Below are positions 22,603-34,606 of a stretch of DNA of 64,000 bases, in pieces. Both the position numbers and the translations under genes were made by a program. The DNA lies in contig CP136069.1 of assembly GCA_032622095.1 (NCBI GenBank), positions 170,680,394-170,744,393 of the forward strand, read 5' to 3'. The notes beneath the pieces are model-generated. The model was not told the DNA's origin. It did no database searches and saw only the letters and a program-made list of their open reading frames with translations. How positions within the stretch are numbered: position 1 is the first letter of the stretch; every line of letters begins with the position of its first letter. Source of the DNA: Siphonodentalium dalli. Taxonomy: Eukaryota > Mollusca > Scaphopoda > Gadilida > Siphonodentaliidae.

Positions 22603-23519
22603 TATTTAAGTTTGTTTTGTAAATTAATGTCATGTGGCATAATAGTTAAGTTGTGTTTGAGTCACTGCGTTAATGTATTTTCAATGTGGTACAGGTTAGT
22701 TGGTTGCTTTTAAGGTATTGGCTTTTCTTTTCTTACATATGAATAGAAGTATACTACAATAATCTTAATTAAAAAGTGCCACGTGATATAAGGTGTCCAA
22801 TAAACACGTGTATAGTCTGGTCGGAAAAGCTACATTTGTGGAATACTAGAACCTTAGAAGCATTTTTGGGGAAAAGTATGAAACTAAGTTTTCTAGCATA
22901 ATTCAAGTATGCCGGATTCAATGAGGGTGCCTGTCGCTGCCTGTGACCCATATTTCACCCATAAAATCAACTTAAAGTCACAAACTGTTTTTATTGCCGC
23001 GAAAATACAGTAAGTCAATATCGAGACATATATCACACTCGTTATACATATAATCTCATGAACATGGGAATACTTTGTTATTTGAATCACCCCTCGTGAC
23101 CTTTCTGTGATAACTCACACTACGGTAGCTATAGACCAAATTGCTCAAGATGGCTTCCAAAATGGCAACCAAATTTGTAAAAAGTGTTTTTTTTACATAT
23201 ATCCTGAACATTATTCTCTGTGTTATCCGAAAAGGTAGTAAATTGTGACTCACTTGGTTATTATACGTGTTAGTTAATTAACTGACAACTATATGTTCTA
23301 TTCTTGTTGTCCCAGTTCCGTATGGGGCATGACAAATTCATTTTAAAGTATGGAATTTTGCCGAGAACCTCTTTTGTGATTCTGGCCATATTATTGAATG
23401 GAAATGGGCAGAACGTTGAGACGGAACCGAGATGAACCATAATCTGTGGCTATTCTCGTCCATTATGGTAACAAAAAATATCAACTGGATGCAGGGTGGA
23501 TGCCAAGAAGGTAGTCAGG
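22603..23519. other. No recognisable feature
   Basis: AT-rich; a CAAGATGGCTTCC word and an AAAATGGCAACC word are near 23148-23170. Short minus-strand frames here have no motif. Confidence 0.4.
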
Positions 23520-25440
23520 GAGTTACTCTATGATCATAGTTGAGGTGAATAGGTATACAGGGAGTTATTGTATGTCATGAATGATGTGAATATGTATACA
23601 AGGAGTGACTATATGGTTATGTGTGGGTTGTCCAGTGTAAGCTGTATAGGTATACAGGGAGAGGTCATGGTCATGTGTGAGGTGAATCGGTATGAATGGA
23701 GTGAATGTATGTTGTATGGTTGTGTATATCCAGTACGGGTGCACCCGATGTGCATGTATGGACATTGATGTGGTATATGAATATAGTTACATGGTCATCT
23801 ATGTGTTGATTATGTATATATGGAGTGACTGTAAGGTCATGGGTGGGATGTACATGTGTTGTCTGTATGATCATGGATGGGGTGTGTGGATAAATAGGGA
23901 GTTATTTTATGGTTACGGGTAATGTGTATAGGTATACATGGAATGACTGTACGGTCATGATTGAAGTGAATATGCATACCTGGAGTAATCTGGGTGGACA
24001 TTATCGAGCGGGTGTGTATATAGGGAGTGTCCTTGTGGTATATATTTATATATCTCGTGGATGTATTATTATTGGTGGGTGTATTGGGATTAGCTGTATG
24101 ATCATGGATGGCGTGTATGATTGATTATACAGTGAGTTGCTGAATTGTCATGTGTGAGGTGTATATGCAAGTATGGAATGTATGAGTGGTCGTGTGTGCA
24201 GTTTTTTTGTATATCTGGAAGGGCTGAATGTATATATCGAGTGGTTATATGACTATGTGTGTCGAATATGTATACATGTAGTGACTGTATGGTCAATGGT
24301 GATATGAGTACATGTAGGTATACAAGGAGTGACTATGATCATAACTGTATTGAATATCTATAACGGGAGTGACTAAATGGTCAGGTGTATGAGTATACCT
24401 GGTGTTCCTGCTTGGTGACTCGTGGCGGTATGGTCATGTGTAGGTTATACGGGTATACACACGTGTTGCTATATGGTCATGGGCGAGGGGTATGTGTATA
24501 TAGCGAGTGGCTATATGACCATGGGTGAGGTGCATATGCATACATGGAGTGACTATTCTGACATGGCTGGGGTGTTTAGTATATCTTGTGTCGCTATTCG
24601 GCTATTGTGCGTCATATATGGATACATGGAGTGACATGGCCAATGGTGAGGTGAATATGTGTACACGGATTGACCATGATCATGTATGAATGTTTTGAAT
24701 AGGTACACACGGGGTGACTATATGGACATATGTCAGGTGAAGGAGTATACCAGGTGTCATGGGTGAGGGTATGTGTATGAAGCGAGTGGCTATATGGCCA
24801 TTGGTGAGGTGCATATGCATACATGGAGTGACTCTATGGTCATTGTTGTGGTGTTGATGTATATATTGAATGTCTATTTGACCGTCTGTGTGGAGAATAG
24901 GTATACAGGGGATTACCGTGTGGCCAATCGTGCGGTGAATGCATGGGTATACACGGAGTGACTATATGGTTATGGGTCATGTTTAGGAGTATACCCGGTG
25001 GGCCTCCATTTTGACTCATGGGTGTATGGTCATCCGTGGTAATGGGCCAGGTGTACGTATAAACATTGGGTCACTATATTGTTGTGTCTGTGGTGTTTAT
25101 GTATATATGGAATGACTGTGTGATAATGGGTGGTTAACGCTTTCCACGTTTAACGTTTCCCCCATGCACATAAACACCATCAATATGGAGCACTCTCTGA
25201 CATGACCTCTCTATTGATTAACATATCCTTGGGTTATTGTGGAAAGCGATAGCCACCCAAGGTACACATGTACACCCACCCATTACCTCAGTCACTCCAT
25301 ATGTGCATACACACCACACAAATGACAATATAGTCACCCACTTAATACACGTACACCTGACCATACAGCCATACTTGGTTATACCCGTACATACCACAAA
25401 TGATGACAATTCAGCAACTCACTGTATAATGTATTCATAC
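23520..25440. repeat. Degenerate ~55-60 bp minisatellite with an orientation switch
   Basis: Built from units of the type GGTGAATATGTATACATGGAG followed by TGACTATATGGTCATGGGTG. From 23520 to about 25130 units read in this direction. From about 25240 to 25440 the same words appear reverse-complemented (tcagtcactccatatgtgca, atatagtcaccca). Units differ strongly in length and sequence. The many short frames on both strands (for example 23671-23874, 24422-24634, 25237-25455) have tyrosine/histidine-rich low-complexity products and look non-coding. Confidence 0.85.
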
Positions 25441-25945
25441 ACGCCGCTCCAATGATCAGTTAATATACAAAACACAAAATAAAGTCATATTTGTGAAAAA
25501 ACGTCATATTTTCAACTTCCGGCGGCCATTTTGGCGCCCATCTTGGAGGGTGAGTTTCAATTTTGCTCCAAAAAAGTGTCGTTATGTCTTACCTTCACGA
25601 AAATATATACATTTGTATACATTTTACTAGATTTTCCCGCTATAATTTGCATAAAACTCACTTAGGGTCTGATCTGAAAAATGGCGGCCAGGATGGACGC
25701 CATCTTGTCTGAAGTCTACACCGCCACTTTTTTTTCTTATTAACATTGCTTAAAAGTTGAAGGACATAATAAGGAACAAAATGAGTGGGGTGAAGTTAAG
25801 TCCCATGGTGCGGGTGCCAGGGTACCCCTATTGGCTCCCGGACTATATGAGAATTCTTACGAGAATCGTCGATAAATATACAAAACAGCCATGTCTTACC
25901 GTAGGTACCTGATTAATATGATGATAATGTTTCAGAATTATTACT
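25441..25945. other. Spacer with CCATCTTG/CCATTTTGG words
   Basis: Contains GGCGGCCATTTTGG and GCCCATCTTGG near 25523-25545 and AATGGCGGCC plus GCCATCTTG near 25680-25710. These are the same motif type as at 17386-17460. No gene is recognised. Confidence 0.35.
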
Positions 25946-25960
25946 GTGATGATAGTATCA

Positions 25961-26245
25961 TGATACAACGCGGCTTTGAACGTTCCGCGAGGAGTATATA
26001 AGTTTGAGTATGTTCAAGCCTTCAAGGCCAATTACGTTATTCCATATGACGTTGTACGGTGCCGTATCAATAACCCTCCAGCGAAGAAAGCACGAAGATT
26101 TAAAAAGCCTTTTATTGAAACCTATGTTCGTCCAATCGGACGACAGGCAGTCTATTCGTGTTCGGCACCTTCGAATTATGGCAAAAAAGTTGGTTTGACA
26201 CTTTACCGCGGAAATGCTTCTAGAAATGTCTTTTCTGAGAATTAA
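25961..26245 (+). other. Open stretch, possible exon or remnant, unrecognised
   Basis: A plus-strand frame is open for about 93 codons after a TGA and ends in TAA at 26245. It has no ATG at its start, so it would have to be an internal or terminal exon. The predicted peptide is basic and of mixed composition (for example PPAKKARRFKKPFIETYV, then VRPIGRQAVYSC and YGKKVGLTLYRG). It is less AT-rich than its surroundings, which is what makes it stand out. I do not recognise a family. An overlapping frame on the other strand (25958-26269) is of similar length, so coding status is uncertain. Confidence 0.25.
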
Positions 26246-26399
26246 AACTAGACTATGTATATCATTCATGATAATAGTTATACTATCTCAGGCAGTGACT
26301 TCGTAATGTTGTCGTTGTTTTATACACATGTTCCGTGGTATAAATATTCAAAATAGATACGTTAGGTTAATATACAATATTCTTGTGTATGTAATTCAA

Positions 26400-28500
26400 T
26401 TTATTTTAATTTATTTTTTATTTAGCGGCGTGGAATGGGTTTATTGCTTTGCATATTTATGTTTACTCAAGGTTGATCCAGGATAACCATCGGTTGTGAA
26501 CTGATTTGTACCAACAGAGAGTATAAAATGCAAGTTTTTCTGAAGCATTGTATGTTTTTAGTTCCTGTTGTGTGCTCTCCATTGTTGGAAGTTTTCCCAT
26601 CATTTTTGATCTATAAATATTAAATTTGATTAATATTGATAATAAGCTAAGAAGATTGTCTTCTGAAATATCGCGTTTAGGTTCAAGAAGACTCAGAGAT
26701 GCATTTAAATTTAACCTCGTTGCCGTTTCTCTAAATATCCAGTTTTGTATTTGCTGCCATAATTTATTTATTATCTCGCATTCCAAAAATATGTGTTTAA
26801 TAGTTTCATTTTCGCTTCCACAGAAAGTACATACATCGTTATCAATTAGTTACATTTTTTTCATTAACGACTTAGTTCCCAGAATTCTAGTATTAATACG
26901 GTATTGAAACCATCAGTATTTCGTACTTGTGCAACATTTGAAAGGATTTTCTAAGATTCTTGACCACTCATCATCCCCCATTGTTTCCATCAGTTCTGAT
27001 GACCATTTGTCTTTATATTTATGGGAAATAGTTTCGTTGTTAGTAAATATACTATATGTATCTTTCGTTTCCATATTAGATATCGTGAATAATTGAAAAG
27101 GCATAATAGGTCGTGGTAGAGGTTCAGATGGGCCGCTGTCTATGCGTTCGTTAAGAAGCTTTTGTACATGTCTGAATATTCTGCTATACGATAAAAAGTC
27201 TATTTTAATTTGATATTTTCGTTCGTATTCATCTCTTGTTAGTAAAACTCCATCGTCATTTATTATATCGTTGACCAGATAAATGCCCTTGTTTTCTAAT
27301 CCGCTATATTGTATTGTTTTCCCGTTCAAACTAATATTTGGATTATCGTTAAATATATTGTTGCAGCACTGCGATATGTTTGCGGGAGATATTATGGTGC
27401 AACATTTGGCCCATGATTCTACTACTTCTATCCAGAAAGGATCGGAAATATTCTTAATATAGATTCTTAGTTGTTTTGGGCTTGATAGATACCATTTTTC
27501 AGGTAGATGTTGATTATTTGCAGTAAAACTATTCGCCCAGTTACATGTTTTAAAAATAAGTTCCTTTATCCAAGATAATTTCATTGAACACATAAAATTC
27601 CCTATGTCAACGATTTTACACCCACCAACTGAGTATGGCCATTGTAGTTGCTTCCTGGAGATTCTGTCCACTTTGCTGTTCCAAATGAAGTTATATAGTT
27701 TTGTGGTTAACGATTTAATGAATTCACCATTGGGATTAGGAATTGTTTGAAAAAGGAAAGATAATTTTGATAAAATTAGTGACTTTATAACAGTAATACG
27801 ACCAAGAGGAGTTAATTTCCGTTTATACCACAAATTTAGCATATTGTCTATCTTAACCATAGTTGTTTCATAATTATTGATAAACATATAATGCCTAGTA
27901 ATCTGAAAGAAGTTGGATTCCACTGAATTTTCCATCTATCGCATATGACTTCAGTACATTCATACTTACTACCAATCCACACCGCAAACGTTTTGTTATA
28001 ATTAATTTTTAAACCCGAAATAGACCAAAACCTTTCTAGCAACTGAAATGTACTGTCAAGAGACGGGAGATCGCCACCTAAAAGCAAAGTTTAGTCATCC
28101 GCGTATTGTGTTATCTTGAATTCCGCATCACAAATTTTGATGCCCTTAATAGTTTTGCAATTCCTTATTGACAGACTTAATATTTCTGCACATAATAAAA
28201 ATATATACGGATATATTGGATCCCCCTGGCGACAGCCTCTCTGGATGCAAAACGCGGGAGATATGTTTCCATTAATATTCCAATTTGAATTGATACCATT
28301 GTATAACGTTTGGATGTAGCCGATACATTTTGGGCTGAATTTGAAAAACTTTAGCACACTTGACATGAATGACCAATAAATTGAATCAAACGCTTTCTCA
28401 AAGTCTAAAAGAAGCAAAAGGCCTGGAATATTCTTTTCTCTGGTAAAATTGATCACGGCTAAAACTGATGTAATATACACTAAATGGACAGAGTGCGTAA
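26400..28500 (-). mobile_element. 5'-truncated L1/Tx1-like non-LTR retrotransposon
   Basis: Minus-strand LINE remnant. It starts abruptly inside the reverse transcriptase domain (about 28500) and runs to an A-rich 3' end (plus-strand T-rich at about 26400-26430). That is the usual product of incomplete target-primed reverse transcription. ORF1, the endonuclease and the first half of the reverse transcriptase are absent. The reading frame is broken, so the element cannot move by itself. Confidence 0.85.
26463..28480 (-). pseudogene. ORF2 reverse transcriptase remnant (L1/Tx1-like)
   Basis: ORF2 reverse transcribes the element's RNA at the target site. Visible in order on the minus strand: LLLDFEKAFDSIYW (first catalytic Asp region, about 28395), RGCRQGDPIYPYIFLLCAE (about 28240), the catalytic box ITQYADD (about 28095), LLLGGD and GLKINYNKT (about 28070-27990), FRLLGI (about 27910), then RKLTPLGRITVIKSLILSKL and the conserved thumb/C-terminal region PNPNGEF..FIWNSKVDRISRKQL, and finally a zinc-binding CTFCGSENETIKHIFLEC (about 26845-26775). 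Lesions: a TAA stop directly after YADD (28088-28090 region), a +1 shift after RLLGI (about 27905), a TGA stop before WFQYRINTRILG (26913-26915), and a TAA stop shortly before LIDNDVC. The clade is inferred from motif spelling and C-terminal domain order; a protein search would separate L1 from Tx1. Confidence 0.88.
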
Positions 28501-28811
28501 CAAAATGGGAATAAACTTAAAATAAGCCCATGTGCTTCTTGTTTTATTCCCTGTCCAACCCTGGTGTTTATGTATACATCCACTATTATTTGTTCACTTT
28601 GATTTAATTTATATTATTTGCCTACATGTATGCTATCTGGATTGTACAATAAATATGTTTACACCAATATACCCTGAATTTTGGAAATTGTTCCACATAC
28701 CAGATTAATAAATAAAACCCAAGTAATATGGAATCGAGCGTAACATTCTTAGCCGGGTCAGTGATATCCTCAGCGATATAATTCAAATAATTAAGGTAAA
28801 TGTTTCAATCT

Positions 28812-29060
28812 CAGATTGGTGTGCCCGATGGAAGCGTGTTGGGGCTATCCCTTTCACTCTGTATAATAACTGATCTTCCTGAATGCTTAAGCGGAATTAG
28901 TAAGAGTATTCGCTGACGACATAATACGTGTCGGCAACCAGCCAGTTGATGATATTCAGCAAGACATCAACGTTGTCTGCAATTGAAATTTAATTCCAAC
29001 AAGACGCATGTGCACTTCGAGTATAACAATTCGAAAAAATATGTAGAAACTGACGAAGTG
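28812..29060 (+). pseudogene. Short reverse transcriptase remnant of a different LINE type
   Basis: On the plus strand, frame one reads IGVPDGSVLG then DLPECLSGISKS. After a +1 shift it continues as VFADDIIRVGNQPVDDIQQD and INVVCN, then a TGA stop and NLIPTRRMCTSS. This matches the order GVPQGSVLGPLLF..YINDLP..FADDT seen in CR1/Jockey-type reverse transcriptases. FADD is the catalytic box. Only ~80 codons survive and they carry a frameshift and stops. It is on the opposite strand to, and clearly different from, the L1/Tx1-like element next to it. Confidence 0.75.
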
Positions 29061-29347
29061 CCAGACTAGTTCAAGTGATTGATATCTAGAAGTTTATAAG
29101 CATCACCTCGATATCCAACTGTTACCTAGAACTGTTTAAAATTTCAAAACTAGCACCCCTATGGTCTGAACTGATTTCCTTTTCAGTATTAAATTTTGAC
29201 TGAAAGTTGGAACATGTTTATTGTCGATTTACATACATCATTATTTACACTAAATATTATGATAAGAATAAAACTATCAGAACAGTTTCAACCTATAATT
29301 TTTAACTGATTTTGTATCAGGCATGGCATTTCAAATTGTTGAAAAAG
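29061..29347. other. No recognisable feature
   Basis: AT-rich. Could include the decayed 3' continuation of the LINE fragment, but nothing is readable. Confidence 0.35.
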
Positions 29348-29351
29348 ATAA

Positions 29352-29743
29352 CCCTTTACCCAAACAGAAGGGCCCTGTGCCAATGCATTCTCTTATATAT
29401 GCGAGTCGACCATAGGTCGCCTCGCATATATAAGAGAATGCATTGGCTTAACACATTCAAAATTATAAAATTGTTAAAGAATGTAAGAAAAAATGGTAAA
29501 AAGTGTTAAAAAACGTTTTTTTTAGGCCAATGCATTCTCTTATATATGCGAGGCGACATATGGTCGACTCGCATATATAAGAGAATGCATTGGCACAGGG
29601 CATAACTGTAACTATCACAATGTGGTCAAGGAGCCGTTTCCAATGATATCCATATTTGTATGGTTCTATTGAGACAGACCGAAGATATTTTAGGCTGTTG
29701 AAGCTTTATTTGGCCGGTTTTTGCCGGTTTGTTGGGTAAAGGG
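29352..29743 (+). mobile_element. piggyBac-like MITE with two hairpins, subfamily A copy 2
   Basis: Near-identical to 19061-19442, including both 69-nt hairpins (29379-29447 and 29526-29594) and the CCCTTTACCCAA / TTGGGTAAAGGG ends. The right flank is TTAA (29744-29747) and the left flank is ATAA (29348-29351), one mutation from TTAA. High identity to copy 1 suggests recent spread of this subfamily. Confidence 0.9.
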
Positions 29744-29747
29744 TTAA

Positions 29748-30320
29748 CCAAAGTTGTTTGTGTTGAAATAGAAACATTGGTCAATGACATACTATGCAGA
29801 AAATGATAACACGACATTGTTCTTGGTTTCTGGAGAGGTTAGTGGAAAGTAGATATATAACACATATGAACGGGGGAGAGATGGAAAAGATTACAGAGGG
29901 GGAATAGAGGGAGAGAAAGAGAGGGATGGAGAGATATATGGGGAACGGAAAGTTATGTTCGATGAAGTGAAGAACGTTGTGTACCTGTCTGCCTTGAGAT
30001 TATCATCGCAATCAATGACATACTAGTATACATTATTATTGAATAGGTTATTGACCAGTGGTAGCAGAATAACACGGCATGGATTGAAATAATCGAGTCA
30101 CATTATTGTATTTGCTTTTGTTTGTTTTATCTTAATTAATGATTTGCAGGATTATTATTGTAGCTGTTGGCAACACATGTATTCATTATTACCTTCTTTC
30201 ATTTCAGCATCGCATAATTACTCATGTTGTTTCATAAGGTTCCTGTCAACTTCAAGCATAAAGCTTTTTGGTAGGCCCACACTGATTGTAATATTACTAT
30301 TTTCCAACATATCCTCGCGC
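29748..30320. other. No gene; purine-rich run inside
   Basis: Positions about 29870-29945 are strongly purine-rich on the plus strand (gggggagagatgg, gagggagagaaagagaggg). The rest is featureless. A 60-codon frame at 30144-30326 has no motif. Confidence 0.4.
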
Positions 30321-30625
30321 AGATAGGTTCATAATAGACCTATAATATTCACATAGGTTTATATTGGATTATTGGATTATGAAAAAAGCCGATAGTGGAC
30401 TTGTATCGGTTATTCGTTCTTGTGCCGCGGGCCACATCGAAAATACATTTTATAGAGATTACGTCTGGTATTTCGCGAGTCGGTTTATTCGTGCTATTAT
30501 AATGAGCTTATAGTAAGTTAGTATGAGTCGATAATGGCACTAAAACACTCTCATTTTCAATAAGTTATTGACTCAAAATGAGTCGGTTATGAACCTAAGA
30601 CAAATCCTATTATAAGCTGATAATT
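30321..30625 (-). mobile_element. Inverted-repeat element, copy 2
   Basis: Reverse-oriented relative of 6567-6873 with almost the same length. ATAGGTTCATAATAG at one end and GAGTCGGTTATGAACCTA near the other are inverted. Internal words ccgatagtgg, gactcaaaatgagtcgg and ttataagctgataa correspond to copy 1. Confidence 0.65.
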
Positions 30626-31257
30626 GGTTTATTTTACAACAGACTGTATCGTTAGTTATATAAATATAAAATAAAGTAGCTCGAATCTTGAATACATGTA
30701 CATGGGACTAGCATGGTTGGCCAAAGTTAGGGCGATGTGATCACAAAGCCGCTGTTGACACGCACCTGTGTTCGTTGTTTTCTTGTGAATACTCTCCGTT
30801 CATGTGTGACCCCCCCCCCCCCCACTTAAGTGAGTTGTGATAAATCCGATGATGGATCTACATTAGGCCTTTCTTGTGTGATTCGTTTATAGTTTGCGTG
30901 CGGTGGGCCCATATACCCAGGCGATTCGGCATCCCGGCAACGATCGCCCCATAACCTCGGAAATTAGATATATATAGTGCCACTCACATTCATCTTTTAC
31001 TGACCATATTGTACATTATATGGGCTATAATTAGCGGTTATATTCAATTAGCCAATACGATGGCCACGAATACAGTCACAGTGCCCTACAACCGTCTTGG
31101 TGTTCGACATGGGGAGTTCACCACACGCCATCTGTCAATATTAAGTATTAAGTGAAACCACGTCTGGACAAATGGTCGCCATTTTATGCTTCGATCTTGG
31201 TTGGCTATAAATCGAAGAAACGTAGAATCAACACCATTGTGATGATATCTAAACTAC
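30626..31257. other. No recognisable feature
   Basis: AT-rich; contains a poly-C tract at about 30810-30823. No gene seen. Confidence 0.35.
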
Positions 31258-32880
31258 TGGTTGTCCTGTTGAATTGCTATGATGTTTATGGGTCCTGCTG
31301 AATTGCTATCATGTTGGTGGGTTCTGCTGAATTGCTATGTTTGTGGCGCCTGCTGATTTGCTGTGATTTTGGTGGGTCATGCTGAATTGCTATGATGTTG
31401 GCGGCTCCTGCTAATTTAATGTGATGTTGGTGGGTCCTGCTGATTTGCTATGATGTTTGTGGCTCCTGCTGATTTGCTGCGATGTTGGTGGATCCGGCCG
31501 AATTCTATGATATTGGTGGCTCCAGCTAACTTGTTGCGATGCTGCTGGATCCTGTTGAATTGCTATGATATTGGTAGGTCCTGTTGCATTTCTATGATCT
31601 TGGTGGCTCCTGCTAATCTGCTGTGATGCTGGTTATTCCTGCTTAATCGCTATGATGACGGTGTGTCCTGCTAATTTGCTGCGATGATGGTGGGTCCCGT
31701 CGAATTGCTATGATGTTGGTGGATCCTGCTGAATTTCTATGTTGTTGGTGTGTCCTGCTAATTTGCTATGATGTTGGTGGAGCCTGCTGAAATGCTGTGA
31801 TGTTCGTGTATCCTGCTGAATTGCTATGATGTTGGTTGCTTCTACTAATTTGCTATGATGTTGGTGGGGGCTGCTAATTTGCTATGATGTTGGAGTGTCC
31901 TGGTGAATTGCTATGATGCTTGTTGGGTCCTGCTGAATTGCTATGATGTTGGTGGGTCCCACTAATTTGCTGTGGTGTTGGTGGATCCTGCTGAATTGCT
32001 GTGATGTTCGTGGATCATGCTGAATTGCTCTGATGTTGGTGGATCCTGTTGAAATGCTGTGATGTTCCTGTATCCTGCTGAATTGCTATGATATTGGTGG
32101 GTCCCGCTGAATTGCTATGATGTTGGTGGGTCCTGCGGAATTTCTATGATGTTGGTTGCTTCTACTAATTTGCTATGATGTTGGTGGGGCCTGCTAATTT
32201 GCTATGATGTTGGAGGGCCCTGCTTAATCGCTATGATGTTGGTGGCTCCTGCTAATTTGCTGTGATGATGGTGGGTCCTGCTGAATTGCTATGATGTTGG
32301 TGGCTCCTGCTAATTTGCTGCGATGATGGTGGGTCCTGTCGAATTGCTATGATGTTGGTGGGTCCTGCTCAATTGCTATGTTGTTGGTGGGTCCTGCTAA
32401 TTTGCTATGATATTGGTGTGTCCTGGTGAATTGCTATGATGTTTGTTGGGTCCTGCTGAATTGCTATGAGGTTGGTGGGTCCCACTAATTTGCTGTGGTG
32501 TTGGTGGATCCTGCTGAATTGCTGTGATGTTCGTGGATCATGCTGAATTGCTTTGATGTTGGTGGGTCCTGCTGAATTGCTGTGATGTTGGTGGATCTTT
32601 CCGAATTGCTAAGATGTTGGTGGGTCCTGCTGAATTGCTATGATATTGGTGGGTCCTGCTGAATTGCTATGTTGTTGGTGGGTCCTGCCGAATTACTATG
32701 ATGTTGGTTGCTCCTACTAATTTGCTATGTTGTTGGTGTGTCCTGCAAATTTGCTATGGTGTTGGGGGGGCTGCTGAATTGCTATGATGCCGGTGTGTCC
32801 TGCTGAATTGCCATGTTAGTTGTTCCTGCTGAATTACTATGACGTTGGTGGGTCCTGCTGAATTGCTATGATGTTGGGAA
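31258..32880 (+). repeat. 29 bp minisatellite, roughly 55 units
   Basis: Head-to-tail units of consensus GAATTGCTATGATGTTGGTG plus ggtcctgct. Variants alternate between tgaattgctatgatg and taatttgctgtgatg, and between gggtcc, ggatcc and ggctcc. Some multi-unit blocks recur, for example around 31840-31960 and 32150-32450, which suggests higher-order duplication. Period 29 is not a multiple of 3 and no long frame crosses it, so it is non-coding. Confidence 0.92.
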
Positions 32881-32954
32881 AATGATGATGTTTAGAAAAG
32901 GGTACCGTTTTTATGCTAAAGTCAAACATTTCCCTCCAATCTTTAAGATCCTCC

Positions 32955-33330
32955 GGGAGTCCTTCCTACACTCCAGTAGGGCGATCAAATAGAAATTGTG
33001 AATATTCTTGCACAAAGTACTAATTTTACGAATATTAATCAAAATTGACTACACACGCCGTCAAATGTTATATATTAATTAAATACAATGACTCTCGATA
33101 GCGAAATAATCTGTAATAAGTTTATCCCCGTGATTTGCGTCCCAAATCAAGATGTAAATATTTACAATTGAGCCTAGTTCTGACGATGTTTTCTATGGAG
33201 TGGTATGGTCGATTTCTTTGATATCTTCGGTGATATTAGTAGAATGCTACATTCTCCATAGCATAGCGCCTGTGTACTAGCTTATCAATTTCACGTACCC
33301 GAGCAAGTCCATAGTAATGTACTTAATACA
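32955..33330 (+). mobile_element. Related to the TTAA-flanked element, copy 3
   Basis: cactccagtagggcgatcaa, atagaaat, gactctcgat, gcgtccc, cagttctgacgatgtttt, ctatggagtggtatggtcga and gtactagcttatcaat follow the same order as 21927-22272. The ends are eroded and I cannot place the TTAA flanks. Confidence 0.6.
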
Positions 33331-33384
33331 TTAATCACACATACATATGTACTGTAAGTAACAGTATGTTGGAGGTTGGTAAAC

Positions 33385-34400
33385 TTCGTCAAACCACATC
33401 AAATCCACTTAGAGGAACACATTGGTGATTCATTAACAGATCTGTGAAGGCATTACGAATCGACTTTCTGATCACGGAAGCTCGCAGTCAGATAATCGGA
33501 AGATCGACCAACTATAAACTCACTACAATATGTATCGTGGCTGCACAATTTCACATTTCACTTAGATTGCTTCATTGTAGCACAATCTATGTCAGGTGAG
33601 CCTTGCAGCTGTTCCATGATGTTTCGGTTATACGTATATTTTCTCTCGAATAGCTATTCTCCTCTATATTGCAGGTTAACATCCCTTAATCAGCCCATTA
33701 GCCACACACTGGACAAGTCACAGTGTATCATTTTTTTACTGGTCAACGACAATTCACATAAAGTCCAATTAGGGCAACAAATTGGTGATTCGTTACCAGG
33801 TCCGTGAATCCATTAAGGTTCGACTTTCTGATTATAGAACCTCCCAACCAGAGAATTAACTAGTAAATCAACTATATTTCGCCATCGTGGCTGTGCGGTG
33901 TAATATGCCACTGTCAGAGTATGACTCGGCGACTTAAACGTCGATAGACCCCAACAAACTAACCGGCCTATATATAGCGCGATCACACGATGCGATTAGT
34001 ACTGGTCAGTATATAGATGCGGTGAAATCGTTGTACAAAGTAATTCCAATATAAATACTACACCACCTTCGATTGTTCTGGTACACCGTAGTTTCATAGC
34101 CGCATGTATCACATAACTTGCCTTTATCTATATTGATATCGCGATATGATATAGGAACTATTTGATATACCCAATCAGACCTAAACATCCCCTTATTTAC
34201 ACAGTATACAAGGACAATTTATCTTGTATCATTGGTTAATATAGGGGATCGGTCAACTTGGATTGCGACAGGTCGCATAAAGTCTACTTAGAGAAACAAT
34301 TTGGTGATTCATTACTATACATCCGTGAATCCATTACGATTACATGAGCTCAAAATCAGATGATTAACCCATTATATACTAAATGGGGTATGCCATTCAG
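33385..34400 (+). repeat. Three dispersed direct repeats of ~130 bp
   Basis: aaattggtgattcgttacca-type sequence with cgtgaatccatta and cgactttctgat recurs at about 33400-33530, 33755-33895 and 34275-34380. Diverged. Confidence 0.6.
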
Positions 34401-34606
34401 TTACAATAGTATATATTGGAACGTTCTGTTGGGGAGGGGGTGTTCGTTCAATAAAAAATATAATACAAGAGCAGAGTGATGCATACCATATATATGGTGG
34501 GAAGTGGTACAGATAATAAAGTCAACAAATGACCTATTGAACTTAGTATCTGAATATTTCCTAAGGGGAGTACTTGTCAATCAGTATTTAGTATAAAATG
34601 GGTTAA

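Noticed and set aside
24422-25455. Several 60-70 codon frames
   Set aside because: Low-complexity products of the minisatellite, present on both strands and unsupported by splice signals.
31258-32880. Repeat protein gene
   Set aside because: Period 29 shifts the frame in each unit, and no long open frame crosses the array on either strand.
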